Shown here: positions 9,830 to 19,911 of the stretch, piece after piece
Layout of the letters: every line of letters begins with the position of its first letter
Position numbering within the stretch: the first letter of the stretch is position 1
Assembly (NCBI RefSeq): GCF_003425685.1
Contig: NZ_QJKM01000008.1
Location: forward strand, 248,001 to 312,000
Direction: 5' to 3'
From: Rhizobium terrae
Lineage (GTDB): Bacteria; Pseudomonadota; Alphaproteobacteria; Rhizobiales; Rhizobiaceae
DNA: 64,000 nucleotides
The notes under the pieces: generated by a model
Database searches by the model: none
Told to the model about the DNA's origin: nothing
Seen by the model: only the letters and a program-made list of their open reading frames with translations
Translations under genes and position numbers: made by a program

Positions 9830-10735
9830 TTACTGCAGCTGCGGCTTCCTCAGAAAATCATTCCGATCCGCAGACTTTACTCTCAGCCAGGCCTCGCGTC
9901 CGTCCCGTAGGATGCGCATCGGGATTTCCGAACCCGGCGGGCCGCTTTTCCAGATCTTGCGGTAAAAGTCCGCAAGTCCGTCCACCTCGCCGTCGCGGAT
10001 TTCCGAGATGACGTCGCCGCGCTTCAGGCCGGCGCGTGCCGCCGGACCGTTTTCGGTGACGCTCATGACCACGACTTCGCCATTGCTTTCCGCCGACATG
10101 GCGCCGAGCCAGGGGCGCGGCGGGCGGTTGAATTCGCCGCGATTGAGCAGGTCATCGAGGATCGGCTTCAGGAGATTGACCGGCACGACCATGTTGATGT
10201 CGGCGATCTCGCCGCCCTTGCTCATCTGCAGCCGGAGCGATCCGACGCCGAGCAGCTTGCCTTCGGCGTCGACCAGGGCGGCGCCACCCCAGGAGGGATG
10301 GGCCGGCGCGATGAACAGCGCTTCGTCCAGCAGATATTCCCAGTAACCGGCGAATTCCTGCTTTGCGACGATGTTGCCGCGGACATACTCGCCCTCGCCA
10401 TCGGCAAAGACGATCGGTTCGCCGAGATGGGCCCCGTCGGAATCGCCGATTTCCAGCGCCGGCAGTTCCAGCGGCGCCAGCGCCTGGACGAGGCCGAAAC
10501 CGCTTTCCTGGTCGTAGGCCATCGGATGGGCCGGGACGACGCGCCCGTCATGGCGGGTGAGCCACACTTCATCCGCTTCGGTGATGAGATAGCCGATCGT
10601 CAGAACCAGCCCGTTTTCCCGGATCACGACCCCCGATCCCTCCCGCCGGGTGCCGAGCGTGTTGGCGGTGAAGGCGTTGTCCGGAATTGAAGCGCGCAGG
10701 CCGACGACCGACCGCAAAATTTTCTCGATATCCAT
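9830..10735 (-). CDS. HtrA-like PDZ protein with degenerate protease triad
   Basis: A 301-residue protein with a trypsin-like (S1C) domain (about residues 20-195) followed by one PDZ domain (about 205-290, PAARAGLKRGDVISEIRDG). Aligned to DegP/HtrA, the catalytic His is Tyr49 (VLTIGYLITEADEV), the Asp is Gly79 (YDQESGFGLVQ) and the nucleophile Ser is Trp149 (PSWGGAALVD). The start at 10735 (MDIEKILRS) has a CAGGAT site; no signal peptide is seen, so it may be cytoplasmic. It is probably a binding or scaffold protein rather than a protease; function unknown. Confidence 0.85.
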   Translation of the reverse strand: MDIEKILRSVVGLRASIPDNAFTANTLGTRREGSGVVIRENGLVLTIGYLITEADEVWLTRHDGRVVPAHPMAYDQESGFGLVQALAPLELPALEIGDSDGAHLGEPIVFADGEGEYVRGNIVAKQEFAGYWEYLLDEALFIAPAHPSWGGAALVDAEGKLLGVGSLRLQMSKGGEIADINMVVPVNLLKPILDDLLNRGEFNRPPRPWLGAMSAESNGEVVVMSVTENGPAARAGLKRGDVISEIRDGEVDGLADFYRKIWKSGPPGSEIPMRILRDGREAWLRVKSADRNDFLRKPQLQ

Positions 10736-11059
10736 GATGCAAATCCTGATGAAGCGATATGGACTCCACGTCCCGAAGGGTCTGCAAAGACAGCTATACC
10801 GCCCTTTTAAGGTATGAATGTGAAAGGCCGGACGCAAGGGCGCGAATGCTCGTCGCCGCTTGCAAGCCGTTCATCCGGTTTGATAACTTGTATATGTCGC
10901 TTCGCGGCACCCCGGACTGTCGTTTCCGCCGGCCCCTATCTCCCGCCGCGATCATGCTGGCATGCATGGTCGGCCCGCTGGTCATGGCGTAGACTTATCG
11001 GCAATGATGGTGCAGCAGCCATGGGGTCCAGGGCTCTCGTGGTTCCCGGTGGGGCGCTT

Positions 11060-11293
11060 CTATTTCAGCCGTTCGATGAGGCTGGTGCGCCAATCGCCGG
11101 CAAAGCCGAAGGTTGGCGCCGGGATTTGATCGGAAAACCAGAACGAACTCATATGTGCGATATCGGGCGTGCAGTACCAGTGCGCCCGGCCGTCTTCGTC
11201 GACGGCCCACCACCGGGCATTTGCGGGTGCCAAGCTCCAATCCACGTCGACGATCGCAATCGCGGCAGGGGATGGTCTGTTCATATCGGTCAT
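11060..11293 (-). CDS. Small hypothetical protein, 77 residues
   Basis: A 77-residue Trp-rich protein (WSLAPANARWW, WYCTPDIAHMSSFWFSD) ending GDWRTSLIERLK. Its composition looks protein-like, unlike the Arg/Ala/Pro-rich shadow frames nearby, which is why I keep it. No membrane segment or known motif. The ribosome site is weak, and a second ATG at 11284 is possible. It lies alone between the PDZ protein and DUF992 genes. Function unknown. Confidence 0.55.
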   Translation of the reverse strand: MTDMNRPSPAAIAIVDVDWSLAPANARWWAVDEDGRAHWYCTPDIAHMSSFWFSDQIPAPTFGFAGDWRTSLIERLK

Positions 11294-11405
11294 CGCGTCG
11301 GGAAAATAGATTCAGGCCCCTGAATACAACCCGAAAAACCTACTCATGTCAGGTTCAGGTACGGCCCCTCCCCGTCTCGACGGGAAGAGGCGCGAACTTA
11401 AAGGC

Positions 11406-11939
11406 TCAGCTTGCCGGCGTCAGGGTGACCGACGTGCCGGTGGCAGCGACGTTGAGGCCGAGCTGGCCGGTGACGCTGACCGTCTGCAGGTGGATCGAGC
11501 CCGCGGTGCCGCCGACGAGAACGTTGGCGCCGATGCCGGCACCGACCGTGGCTTCCGCGGTGGCGCCCTGATAAAGACCACCAAGCGAACCGTGGTGGTA
11601 ACCGGCCGTCGGTGCGAAGACGGCCCAGATCAGCCGCGAGCGTGTGGTAAAGCCGAGATCGACGCCCATCTTGCGCACGACACCGGTATAGCGGTCGAGC
11701 GGCTCGCTGCCGATCGCGGTCGTAAAGACGCAATCGGCTTCCTTGGCGGAACCGAGCACATAGCCCACGCCGCCGCCGATCGAGCAATCGAGATAACCGA
11801 TCCGCACGCCGCCGCGCTGGTCCGGCTCCTCATAGACCGGCACGCGATCGCGGCGGGTAATCATGTCGGCCGAAAAGGCCGCGCCGGCACTCGTCACCAC
11901 CGGCAGGGCGGCAAGCGCCACAGCAACAATCTTCTTCAT
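11406..11939 (-). CDS. DUF992 domain secreted protein
   Basis: A 177-residue protein with an N-terminal Sec signal peptide (MKKIVAVALAALPVV, cleavage near SAGAAFSA) and the DUF992 pattern: GYLDCSIGGGVGYVLGS, a second Cys in EADCVF, and a C-terminal beta-rich part. Probably periplasmic with one disulphide. The family is common in rhizobia and has no known function. The start at 11939 has AAGGAGT; the ORF extends upstream to 12050 but without a ribosome site. Confidence 0.9.
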   Translation of the reverse strand: MKKIVAVALAALPVVTSAGAAFSADMITRRDRVPVYEEPDQRGGVRIGYLDCSIGGGVGYVLGSAKEADCVFTTAIGSEPLDRYTGVVRKMGVDLGFTTRSRLIWAVFAPTAGYHHGSLGGLYQGATAEATVGAGIGANVLVGGTAGSIHLQTVSVTGQLGLNVAATGTSVTLTPAS

Positions 11940-12085
11940 CCCTGTACTCCTTATTCTTCCGCCGCCCGTTCGTGGAGACTCAACCCGAGCCGGCCAAGCA
12001 GCGATGGGAAACGCATGTGGCGGAAGAATGATCCCGCAGCGCACGCACACGAATTGTCTCCGGGTGTTGCAAATGTGAGCCGCCG

Positions 12086-12979
12086 TCAGCCGTCCGTCCC
12101 CCGACGGAGGTTTTGCCGCTCGGCTGTCCGATATTGCCGTGGCGTCTGGCCGGTGCGGCGCAGGAAGCAGCGTGAAAAATATGCGGCATCGGAAAATCCC
12201 AGGTGACCGGCGATCGACTGTACGCTGTGCGTGGTGAAGACCAGCGCGCGCCGTGCCTCGTCGATCACACGCGCCATGATCAGGTCGTGGATGCTCATGC
12301 CGGTCACCTGGCGGACGATGCGGTTCAGATGAGTGGGGGATAGGTTGAGCTGCTTCGCATAGGCCTCGGCCGGAAGCTGATCACGGAAGTGCCGGCCGAT
12401 CAGGTCCTTCAGCGCTTCGACGCGCGCGAGGTTGAGGTCACCGAACTCCTCCTGCCCGCCTCCGACCACTCTTCCGAGGATGAGGATCGCTGCCGTGAGA
12501 TAGGCCTCGATAAGATCGTTGCGTCCCGGGCGCTGCGCCTCGAACTCATCGAACAGGCGCGAAAAAGTCTCGTCGAGATACTGCGCGTCGTCATCCCCAC
12601 CCGGAAGCGGGATCATCCGCGGCTTCGAGAGCCAGTCCTCCGGCCGTTTGGCAAGCCCCGCAGTGAGCCGCAGCCGTTCCGCCACCAGCGTGATGACCAG
12701 TCCGTCGATATCGCGGGAAAAACGAAAGCCGTGGCTGACGCCCGGCGGAATGGCGACGACGCAGGGCGGCGTCAGCGCTATTGTGGCAGGGCCGAGGATC
12801 GCATCGCCCGAGCCGGTCCGAATGTACAGGAACTGCTGGAAGCTCTCATGACGATGCACGCCGATCTCCCATTGGTGCGTGCTGCTGCGTGACGCGATCG
12901 TTTCGCAATGAAGCCAGAAATCCGGGCGTTTTGCGCGAATTTCTCCATAGAGATCGTAAGTCGGGACTGGTGAACGCAT
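12086..12979 (-). CDS. pobR: AraC-family regulator, probable PobR
   Basis: A 297-residue regulator with an N-terminal cupin sensing domain (HRHESFQQFLYIRTGSGDAI) and a C-terminal double HTH of the AraC type (AYAKQLNLSPTHLNRIVRQV and HLGFSDAAYFSRCFLRRTGQ). It is divergent from pobA across a 112-base gap containing paired direct repeats, so it most likely activates pobA in response to 4-hydroxybenzoate, as AraC-type PobR proteins do elsewhere. The symbol is assigned from context. Confidence 0.85.
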   Translation of the reverse strand: MRSPVPTYDLYGEIRAKRPDFWLHCETIASRSSTHQWEIGVHRHESFQQFLYIRTGSGDAILGPATIALTPPCVVAIPPGVSHGFRFSRDIDGLVITLVAERLRLTAGLAKRPEDWLSKPRMIPLPGGDDDAQYLDETFSRLFDEFEAQRPGRNDLIEAYLTAAILILGRVVGGGQEEFGDLNLARVEALKDLIGRHFRDQLPAEAYAKQLNLSPTHLNRIVRQVTGMSIHDLIMARVIDEARRALVFTTHSVQSIAGHLGFSDAAYFSRCFLRRTGQTPRQYRTAERQNLRRGTDG

Positions 12980-12997
12980 CCAGGAAGCTCCGTAGCC

Positions 12998-13042
12998 GAA
13001 TGTCCGTTTTGTCCTATAGATTGCGCGGAATGTCCATTGTCC
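12998..13042. promoter_or_regulatory. Direct repeats, candidate PobR sites
   Basis: Two copies of GAATGTCC followed by TTGTCC occur at 12998-13014 and 13028-13042. Their starts are 30 bases apart, about three helical turns, in the gap between the AraC gene and pobA. Paired direct repeats on one face of DNA are typical of AraC-family activators. The assignment to PobR is inferred. Confidence 0.5.
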
Positions 13043-13076
13043 GGCAGCCTGATTATGCGCTTATCGGGAGAGATGA

Positions 13077-14261
<1,185 letters not shown>

Positions 14262-14451
14262 GGCAGGGTTTCGCCCGGATGGGCGGGCTGCCGTTCGGGG
14301 CGATCCTTCATGCCGTGGTCGCAGTCGGACGGTCTTTGTGGGCGATCGGGGCAGAATCCTCCGGCCGCCTTCCATCGACCGCCCCTTGAGCACCGTCGGA
14401 TCGGTCTTAAATTAGCCTCCAGCAGAAGTTTGCCAGGAGCCAGGAGCCCGG

Positions 14452-15195
14452 ATGGCTTTCCATATCCGCGTCGCGCAACGTGTCGTCCAGAGGGTCATGA
14501 CGTTCGAGCCGATCGGCTTGATGATGTTCGCCGCGCTTGCAGGCGGGCTTTTCCTTTTCTTCCAGCTGACCGGCGAGGTGATCGAAGGCGATACGCATGC
14601 CTTCGACGAGAGGATTCTCTTGGCGCTGCGCGATACGGCGGACCTCAAGACGCCGCTCGGCCCCTACTGGCTGGAGCATGCGGTCGGAGATATCACTGCG
14701 CTCGGCGGCATTACGGTGCTCGGGCTGATGACGGTGATGGGGACGACCTTTCTGCTCCTGTCGCGCCAGCGCGCGATTGCCGCCTTCATGTTCCTGTCGA
14801 TCGCCGGCGGCTGGCTCGTGAGTTCGCTGCTGAAGCTCGGCGTGGCACGGCCACGGCCGGATATCGTGCCGCATCTCGTGGAGGTGCATGACCTGAGCTT
14901 TCCGAGTGGCCACGCGATGCTCTCGGCGGTGACCTACCTGACCCTCGGCGCGCTCCTGTCGGGTGCCCAGCCCTACCGGTCGACGCGGATATTCCTGATC
15001 GGCGCGGCGATCTTCCTGACCTTCATCGTCGGTCTCAGCCGGATCTATCTGGGCGTCCACTACCCGACCGACGTGCTGGGCGGCTGGTGTGCCGGCGCCA
15101 CCTGGGCGCTGGCTTGCTGGATGATCGCGCGGCGCTACATCCCGGTCATTCCGGATAGCCCGCCGGTCCGATCCGGGTTTCGGGAGGAGGACTGA
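14452..15195 (+). CDS. PAP2-family membrane phosphatase
   Basis: A 247-residue integral membrane protein of the type 2 phosphatidic acid phosphatase family. The three catalytic motifs are present: KLGVARPRPD, PSGHAML and SRIYLGVHYPTD. About five or six membrane helices are visible. Such enzymes dephosphorylate lipid phosphates such as phosphatidate or undecaprenyl pyrophosphate at the inner membrane. CAGGAG precedes the start. It ends 2 bases before the glycolipid-binding-type gene, so the two form an operon. Confidence 0.92.
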   Translation: MAFHIRVAQRVVQRVMTFEPIGLMMFAALAGGLFLFFQLTGEVIEGDTHAFDERILLALRDTADLKTPLGPYWLEHAVGDITALGGITVLGLMTVMGTTFLLLSRQRAIAAFMFLSIAGGWLVSSLLKLGVARPRPDIVPHLVEVHDLSFPSGHAMLSAVTYLTLGALLSGAQPYRSTRIFLIGAAIFLTFIVGLSRIYLGVHYPTDVLGGWCAGATWALACWMIARRYIPVIPDSPPVRSGFREED

Positions 15196-15197
15196 CC

Positions 15198-15764
15198 ATG
15201 ACCGCATCATCCATCCTTTTCTGGCGCCGTACCGATGTCGAAGGTTTCGAACGGCTGGAACTGTCGGTCGAACCGGATGGCGTCAAGGCGAACTCGACCG
15301 TGCTCTGCTTAGAGGAAGGCGGCTTCCGGCTGGATCATCGCTGGCGGCTCACGCCCGACTGGCGGGCCCAGTCGGTCACCGTCGAGCGCTGGAATGCCGG
15401 AGGGCACGGCATGCTGCATCTGGAGCGCGTCGGCAGCGGCTGGCGGGTCAACGACCTGCCCCGCCCGGATCTCGACGGCGCCGAGGAGCCGGACCTCTCG
15501 GTCACGCCCTTCTGCAACACCTTCCCGATCCGCAGGACACCGGAAAATCCGGGCGAAAGCCTCGCTCTCACGACCGCATTCATCGACGGCCCGGCGCTCA
15601 CCGTGGCGCGGTCGAGCCAGCGTTACGACCGGCAGGGACCCGGCAGGGTGCGGTATGTCGATCTCGGCCTTTCGGCCGGTTTCGAAGCCGACCTGGCGGT
15701 CGATGAGGAGGGATTGGTGCTCTCCTATGAGCACCTGTTCGAACGGGTCTCGCCGCCGGCGTGA
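15198..15764 (+). CDS. Putative glycolipid-binding protein (DUF1089-like)
   Basis: A 188-residue soluble protein that resembles the putative glycolipid-binding family (PF06475): the N-terminal LFWRRTDVEGFERLELS, the middle LDHRWRLTPDW, the central DLSVTPFCNTFPIRR, and RYVDLGLSAGFEADLAVDE near the C-terminus. The name comes from the family's structure; the role in the cell is not established. It starts 2 bases after the PAP2 phosphatase stop. Confidence 0.85.
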   Translation: MTASSILFWRRTDVEGFERLELSVEPDGVKANSTVLCLEEGGFRLDHRWRLTPDWRAQSVTVERWNAGGHGMLHLERVGSGWRVNDLPRPDLDGAEEPDLSVTPFCNTFPIRRTPENPGESLALTTAFIDGPALTVARSSQRYDRQGPGRVRYVDLGLSAGFEADLAVDEEGLVLSYEHLFERVSPPA

Positions 15765-15773
15765 ACTTTTCCC

Positions 15774-16184
15774 TTACGGGTCCGTGTAGCCCACTGCGCG
15801 GATCCTCACCTGCCGATTGCCGGGATCCTGCGAAAAGAGGATCGCTCCGGAGGATTTCGATTGCGCCGGCACATAGTCGAAGGTCACGTCGGCGTCTTCC
15901 ACCACGGCGCCGCCTTCGAGGATCTCGCCGCGCACGGTCACCGCGGCGGCGGTCGTCGTCGCCTTGTTGGCGATATCGAACTCGATGCGGTAGCCGCCCT
16001 CCACCGGGCTGCGTTTCGTCATGGAGATGCCGAGATCCGGCGGCGTCTTCTCCTCCGTTATCGCCTCGTAGGCGACCCAGGCAACGATAGCGATGACGAG
16101 GACGGACGACACGACGCCCGTCACCCATTCGATCCAGTGGGGTTCCTCCGTCTCGGTATGCGGCCGGCTGATGATGTTGGTCAT
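15774..16184 (-). CDS. TIGR02588 family protein
   Basis: A 136-residue protein with one N-terminal membrane helix (WVTGVVSSVLVIAIVAWVAY, about residues 20-39) followed by a periplasmic beta-sandwich-like domain. This pattern and its place next to a TIGR02587 gene identify it as the TIGR02588 partner. Function unknown. It follows the TIGR02587 gene by 10 bases on the same strand, so the pair is co-transcribed. Confidence 0.85.
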   Translation of the reverse strand: MTNIISRPHTETEEPHWIEWVTGVVSSVLVIAIVAWVAYEAITEEKTPPDLGISMTKRSPVEGGYRIEFDIANKATTTAAAVTVRGEILEGGAVVEDADVTFDYVPAQSKSSGAILFSQDPGNRQVRIRAVGYTDP

Positions 16185-16194
16185 GGCTTGCTCA

Positions 16195-17109
16195 CTACAG
16201 GATAAGGCGGGCGGCGGCGGCGCCGATTGCGCCCGGGAAGGAAAGCACGATGGCCGACATGATCACCTGCGTCGGCGCGATGTCGTCGAGCCGCCCGAAG
16301 GTCCACAATACATAGAGGCTGATCGCCATAGCCACCATGTAGCCCGGCAGCGTAAAGCGGAAGAAGGCGTGCCACCACGGCGTACCCTCCGGTATCTCAT
16401 GGGTGCCCTTGAAGGCGACCGCATAAACGAAGCCGTGCATGATGGCGATCGACATCGCGATGCAGGCCAGCGCATGCCATGGCGTCATCTTGAAGGAGAT
16501 GAGGATGATCTCCTCGGTGGGCGCGACGTTGAGACTGAGGAAGAGCGCGCCGACCCCCATCAGGAAGAGTTCGCGGCTGTAGCTGGTGGAAAGCGTGTTC
16601 GGCACGGCGTCGCCTTCTTTGCCGCCGCTATCCCCGCCGTGCAGGCTCCCGCCAAGGTCGTCGTCCTTCCCGCCGTCCGCCTGGCCGGTGAGCTGGGAGC
16701 GGCCGAGCAATGCACCTATGCTCGCCGGCACCGCCTGCATGGCGATCTTGCCGAGAATTTCCGAGAGCGGCATATGCGTCTTGAGATCCCCCAGCATGAG
16801 GAGGACCGCTGCGCTCATCAGGATACCGAGGCCATAGGCGATTACGGCATCCCGGCAGGCCTCGGCCCAGGTCGAGGTGTGCTCGAAACCGATGCGGTGG
16901 GCGAGCACGACGAGAAGCGGAATATTGACCACGAGAAGCAGGAAAAGGCGGCCGCGATCGACATAGAAGCCGAGTTGCCAGAGCTCCATGGTCATCAACA
17001 TCGGAATGCCGAAAAGCATCGCGCCCGCAGCGCCGCGGCCGAGGCCGATGAGAAAGGGACGGGGGTCGCGGATGTTCCTGTCCGGTTGTGCCGCCGTCAC
17101 GCCCTTCAA
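16195..17109 (-). CDS. TIGR02587 family integral membrane protein
   Basis: A polytopic protein of about 304 residues with roughly eight hydrophobic segments and a Gly/Asp-rich loop in the middle (GGKDDDLGGSLHGGDSGGKE). It matches the TIGR02587 family, nearly always beside TIGR02588 in alphaproteobacteria; neither has a known function. The start is probably the TTG at 17109, since CAAGGGAGGG lies 6-7 bases upstream; the ORF opens with a GTG at 17127 before that site. Confidence 0.85.
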   Translation of the reverse strand: MKGVTAAQPDRNIRDPRPFLIGLGRGAAGAMLFGIPMLMTMELWQLGFYVDRGRLFLLLVVNIPLLVVLAHRIGFEHTSTWAEACRDAVIAYGLGILMSAAVLLMLGDLKTHMPLSEILGKIAMQAVPASIGALLGRSQLTGQADGGKDDDLGGSLHGGDSGGKEGDAVPNTLSTSYSRELFLMGVGALFLSLNVAPTEEIILISFKMTPWHALACIAMSIAIMHGFVYAVAFKGTHEIPEGTPWWHAFFRFTLPGYMVAMAISLYVLWTFGRLDDIAPTQVIMSAIVLSFPGAIGAAAARLIL

Positions 17110-17199
17110 TACCGCCCTCCCTTGCACAAATTTTGCGACGAAGCGGACAGAAACTCGGAAGTCCCGGAAATGTTCCCGCCCCGGCTCACATGTGCCGGC

Positions 17200-17580
17200 T
17201 CACATGTGTAGGACAGGCGCGTCGCAGCCGCTCGGAAAGCAGTTTCCCTGAAGCGCCGCATGCAGTTCGTCGGGCGTGAAAGGTTTGTTGAGCACCGTGC
17301 GGCCGGGATAACGCCCTTCAAGCCCCGCCGGCCCGTATCCGGTGATGAAGATGAAGGGGATACCCTTCTCCTCCAGCGTGTCGGCCACCGGAAACGACTT
17401 CTCCGCGCCGAGATTGATATCGAGCAGGGCGATGTCGATGCCGCCCGTGTCGATGATCGACATGGCGGAGGATACGCGTGGCGCAATTCCCGCCACGCCG
17501 TGGCCGAGTTCGCGGAGGATATCCTCTGTCAGCAGGGCCACCAGCATTTCGTCCTCGACGACAAGAACGTTAAGACCCAT
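17200..17580 (-). CDS. Single-domain response regulator
   Basis: A 126-residue receiver domain without an output domain. The acidic pocket VVEDE (residues 8-12), phosphorylatable Asp54 in LLDINLG, Thr80 and Lys99 in LNKPF are all present. The ATG at 17580 follows GGGAGG. The HWE kinase gene lies 42 bases upstream on the same strand, so the two are a likely cognate pair, and the regulator probably works through protein contact or phosphotransfer. Confidence 0.93.
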   Translation of the reverse strand: MGLNVLVVEDEMLVALLTEDILRELGHGVAGIAPRVSSAMSIIDTGGIDIALLDINLGAEKSFPVADTLEEKGIPFIFITGYGPAGLEGRYPGRTVLNKPFTPDELHAALQGNCFPSGCDAPVLHM

Positions 17581-17622
17581 GATCGAACCTCCCAATGTAA
17601 TCCATGCCCAACCGGTCCCTGT

Positions 17623-18570
17623 TCAAACCGGCAAGGATATCCATGCCGTTACGCCTCCGGGGGCGAAGCGAAGTTCCGAACTGCCTGCCGCCTCGTGCGG
17701 CAGCAGGTTCAAGATGAGGCGGCTGCCGAAGCCGCGCCGTGCCGGCTCCTCCACCGGCGGGCCGCCGCTCTCGCGCCATTCCAGATCGAGAAACCGCTGG
17801 CCCTCCTTCTCGGCGATCTGCCAATGGATCGAGACTTTGCCGGCCGCATTCGACCAGGCGCCGAATTCGAGCGCATTCAAGGAAAGTTCCTTGAGCACCA
17901 GCGCCAGCGTCTGGGCGCGGGCCGGCTTCAACCTTATGTCCGGTCCGCCGATCTCGATGCGCTCGGAGCGAGGCACCGAAAAGCTGGTGACTTCCCGCAC
18001 GAGTTCGGAAAATCCGGCGCCCTGCCAGCCTTCGCCTGCCAGCAATTCATGAACTTTCGAAAGCGCCATCAGCCGGGCTGAAAGCCGACGTTCCGCCTCC
18101 TTTGCCGATCCGCCGCCGGAAAGGCTCTGCCGTGCCAGCGCCTGGATCGTCGCAAGCATGTTCTTCACGCGGTGATTGAGTTCGGCCACCAGCAGCGTCT
18201 GGGTTTCCTCCAGCGTCTTGCGGTCGTGGATATCGATGCAGGATCCGAAATAGCCTGCGAATGCGCCGTTTCGATAAAAGGGCTTGCCGTTGTCGAGGAT
18301 CCATCGATAGACGCCGTCATGCCGGCGCAGGCGATATTCCATGGAGAATTCCAAGCGGGCGTCGAACGATGATATGTAGATCTGCAGACAGCGGTCGTAG
18401 TCGTCCGGATGCACGCCTTCGGCCCAGCCGCTGCCCAATTCCTCCTCCTCGGTGCGGCCGGTGAATTCGAGCCATGGCCTGTTGAAAAAATCGCACGCCT
18501 TGTCGAGGCCGGCGCGCCAGATCATCACCGGGGCATTGTCCGCGAGCTCCTCGAAAAGATCCTTCGGCAA
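17623..18570 (-). CDS. PAS-HWE sensor histidine kinase
   Basis: A 315-residue soluble histidine kinase. The N-terminal PAS domain (about residues 5-115) has WLEFTGRTEEEELGSGW and lacks the LOV cysteine motif NCRFLQ, so it is not a blue-light sensor of that type. The HWE kinase core has phospho-acceptor His133 in AELNHRVKNMLATIQA, the N box LKELSLNALEFGA and the G motif RRGFGSRLI. Start is the TTG at 18570 behind AAGGGA. It pairs with the downstream receiver protein. Confidence 0.9.
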   Translation of the reverse strand: MPKDLFEELADNAPVMIWRAGLDKACDFFNRPWLEFTGRTEEEELGSGWAEGVHPDDYDRCLQIYISSFDARLEFSMEYRLRRHDGVYRWILDNGKPFYRNGAFAGYFGSCIDIHDRKTLEETQTLLVAELNHRVKNMLATIQALARQSLSGGGSAKEAERRLSARLMALSKVHELLAGEGWQGAGFSELVREVTSFSVPRSERIEIGGPDIRLKPARAQTLALVLKELSLNALEFGAWSNAAGKVSIHWQIAEKEGQRFLDLEWRESGGPPVEEPARRGFGSRLILNLLPHEAAGSSELRFAPGGVTAWISLPV

Positions 18571-18750
18571 GGTTCGTTCCCTTTTGAGGACTATGTAGAC
18601 TTCACCCGGAAACGGTCAAGATGGACGCCACTGCCGCTGGCCTCGCGTTCGACGAAAGCGGTAGGCCCGGGCCGCCGGATCGCGATGGGCAGAAGGTTGC
18701 CGGCAAACCGCCACGACTTCGCAGGCATGCGGACGAGGGGATGGGAAGGA

Positions 18751-19533
18751 TCAGCGATCGAAAAGATCCTGCCACTGCTTCTCGCCGACGAGGCAGTCGC
18801 TGGACGGATGATTGGCGGCGATCCTCCGTACCGTGGGCGGCGGCATGAGGCCGCTGATCTCCATGACCAGCTTGCGCCGCACGGCAACGGAGAAGTCCTC
18901 GATCTTGTGGACCGGAAGCACGAACGAGCCGGGACCGCCGGTTACGCAGTCGGCATAATATTTGTCGAGCCCGCCCGGCGCGCCGGAAGGGCGCAGCATG
19001 ATCGCCAGGCCATTGATGATGATGCCCGCCTCCACCGCCTTGTCACGGGCCGGCGCCACCGGATTGCCGGAATTGTTCGGCCCGTCGCCGGAAACGTCGA
19101 TCACCTGCCGCGTACCGTGAAAGGAATTGGCGACGATCATTGTCGCACCCTGGGTGATCGCCGCCGAAATCGAGGTGCGGCGCTGGGTATTGACCGGCCG
19201 CGCCTCCAGCTTGGCCGCGAAGGCCCGCGCATCCTGTTCCGTTTCGACCACCGTCCAGTCGATGATCGAATCCGGCACCACGTCGCCCGCCCATTCGAAA
19301 TAGCTGATGGCGATCCTGCCCGTCAGCCCAGACTTCACCGCATCGATGAATTCCCTGTGCTTCAGCGCCTCGACATAACCCTCGCGCTGGATGCGGACCT
19401 CTTCGTAATCCATGGAGCGGGACGTATCGACGGCAAGAACAAGCTCCACATCGACCTCGCCTCCCCCTTTCTGCGCCACCATGGGCATGGGGGCGGCGGA
19501 GAGGCTCATGAGCATCGCGAGTGTTGCAAGCAT
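18751..19533 (-). CDS. DUF1194 secreted von Willebrand factor A-like protein
   Basis: About 260 residues with an N-terminal signal peptide (MLATLAMLMSLSAAPMPM) and a vWA-like domain carrying the metal-ion site DTSRSM (DxSxS), a conserved Thr in RRTSISAAI and the Asp in VIDVSGDGPNN. This is the DUF1194 family, common in rhizobia and without known function. It probably binds a divalent ion and a partner protein in the periplasm. No clear ribosome site; the frame stays open up to a GTG at 19578. Confidence 0.87.
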   Translation of the reverse strand: MLATLAMLMSLSAAPMPMVAQKGGGEVDVELVLAVDTSRSMDYEEVRIQREGYVEALKHREFIDAVKSGLTGRIAISYFEWAGDVVPDSIIDWTVVETEQDARAFAAKLEARPVNTQRRTSISAAITQGATMIVANSFHGTRQVIDVSGDGPNNSGNPVAPARDKAVEAGIIINGLAIMLRPSGAPGGLDKYYADCVTGGPGSFVLPVHKIEDFSVAVRRKLVMEISGLMPPPTVRRIAANHPSSDCLVGEKQWQDLFDR

Positions 19534-19638
19534 CGGCAATCCAATCACTGCGTTATCGAAGTAATAAAACTGTAACACAGCTTGGATGGAGGGCGACTCT
19601 CCTCGGTGCTCCTGCTTTCAACTTTCGGTGATGGGATT

Positions 19639-19911
19639 TTATTCCGCAGCCACCATCGGCACCTTCGACCCATGGCTGAACGCCTCCACGAGGCAATCCA
19701 CGATTGCCTTGCGCAGCGCATAGGTATTGGCGTTGGTGCGCTTGTGATCGAGGCACTGAGCCGCTTCCACCAGGCTCATGCCCTGATGGACGACGATCTG
19801 GTGGGCGCGGTTCATGGCCCAGTGCTCGACCGAATAATGGTCTTCACCGGCGTAACTTTGTTCGCTCAAAGCAGCCTCGCTAGTCATTAGCTTGAGTTGG
19901 ATGCGAATCAT
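19639..19911 (-). CDS. Hypothetical protein, 90 residues
   Basis: A 90-residue, probably helical protein (HYSVEHWAMNRAHQIVVHQG, then SLVEAAQCLDHKRTNANTYA). No signal peptide or known motif. A second ATG at 19887 (MTSEAALSEQSY) is equally possible. Its residue use is natural and unlike the shadow frames. It stands alone between the DUF1194 gene and a LysR regulator. Function unknown. Confidence 0.6.
   Translation of the reverse strand: MIRIQLKLMTSEAALSEQSYAGEDHYSVEHWAMNRAHQIVVHQGMSLVEAAQCLDHKRTNANTYALRKAIVDCLVEAFSHGSKVPMVAAE

Noticed and set aside
17623..18570. The HWE kinase as a LOV blue-light receptor
   Set aside because: The PAS domain lacks the flavin-binding cysteine motif NCRFLQ.
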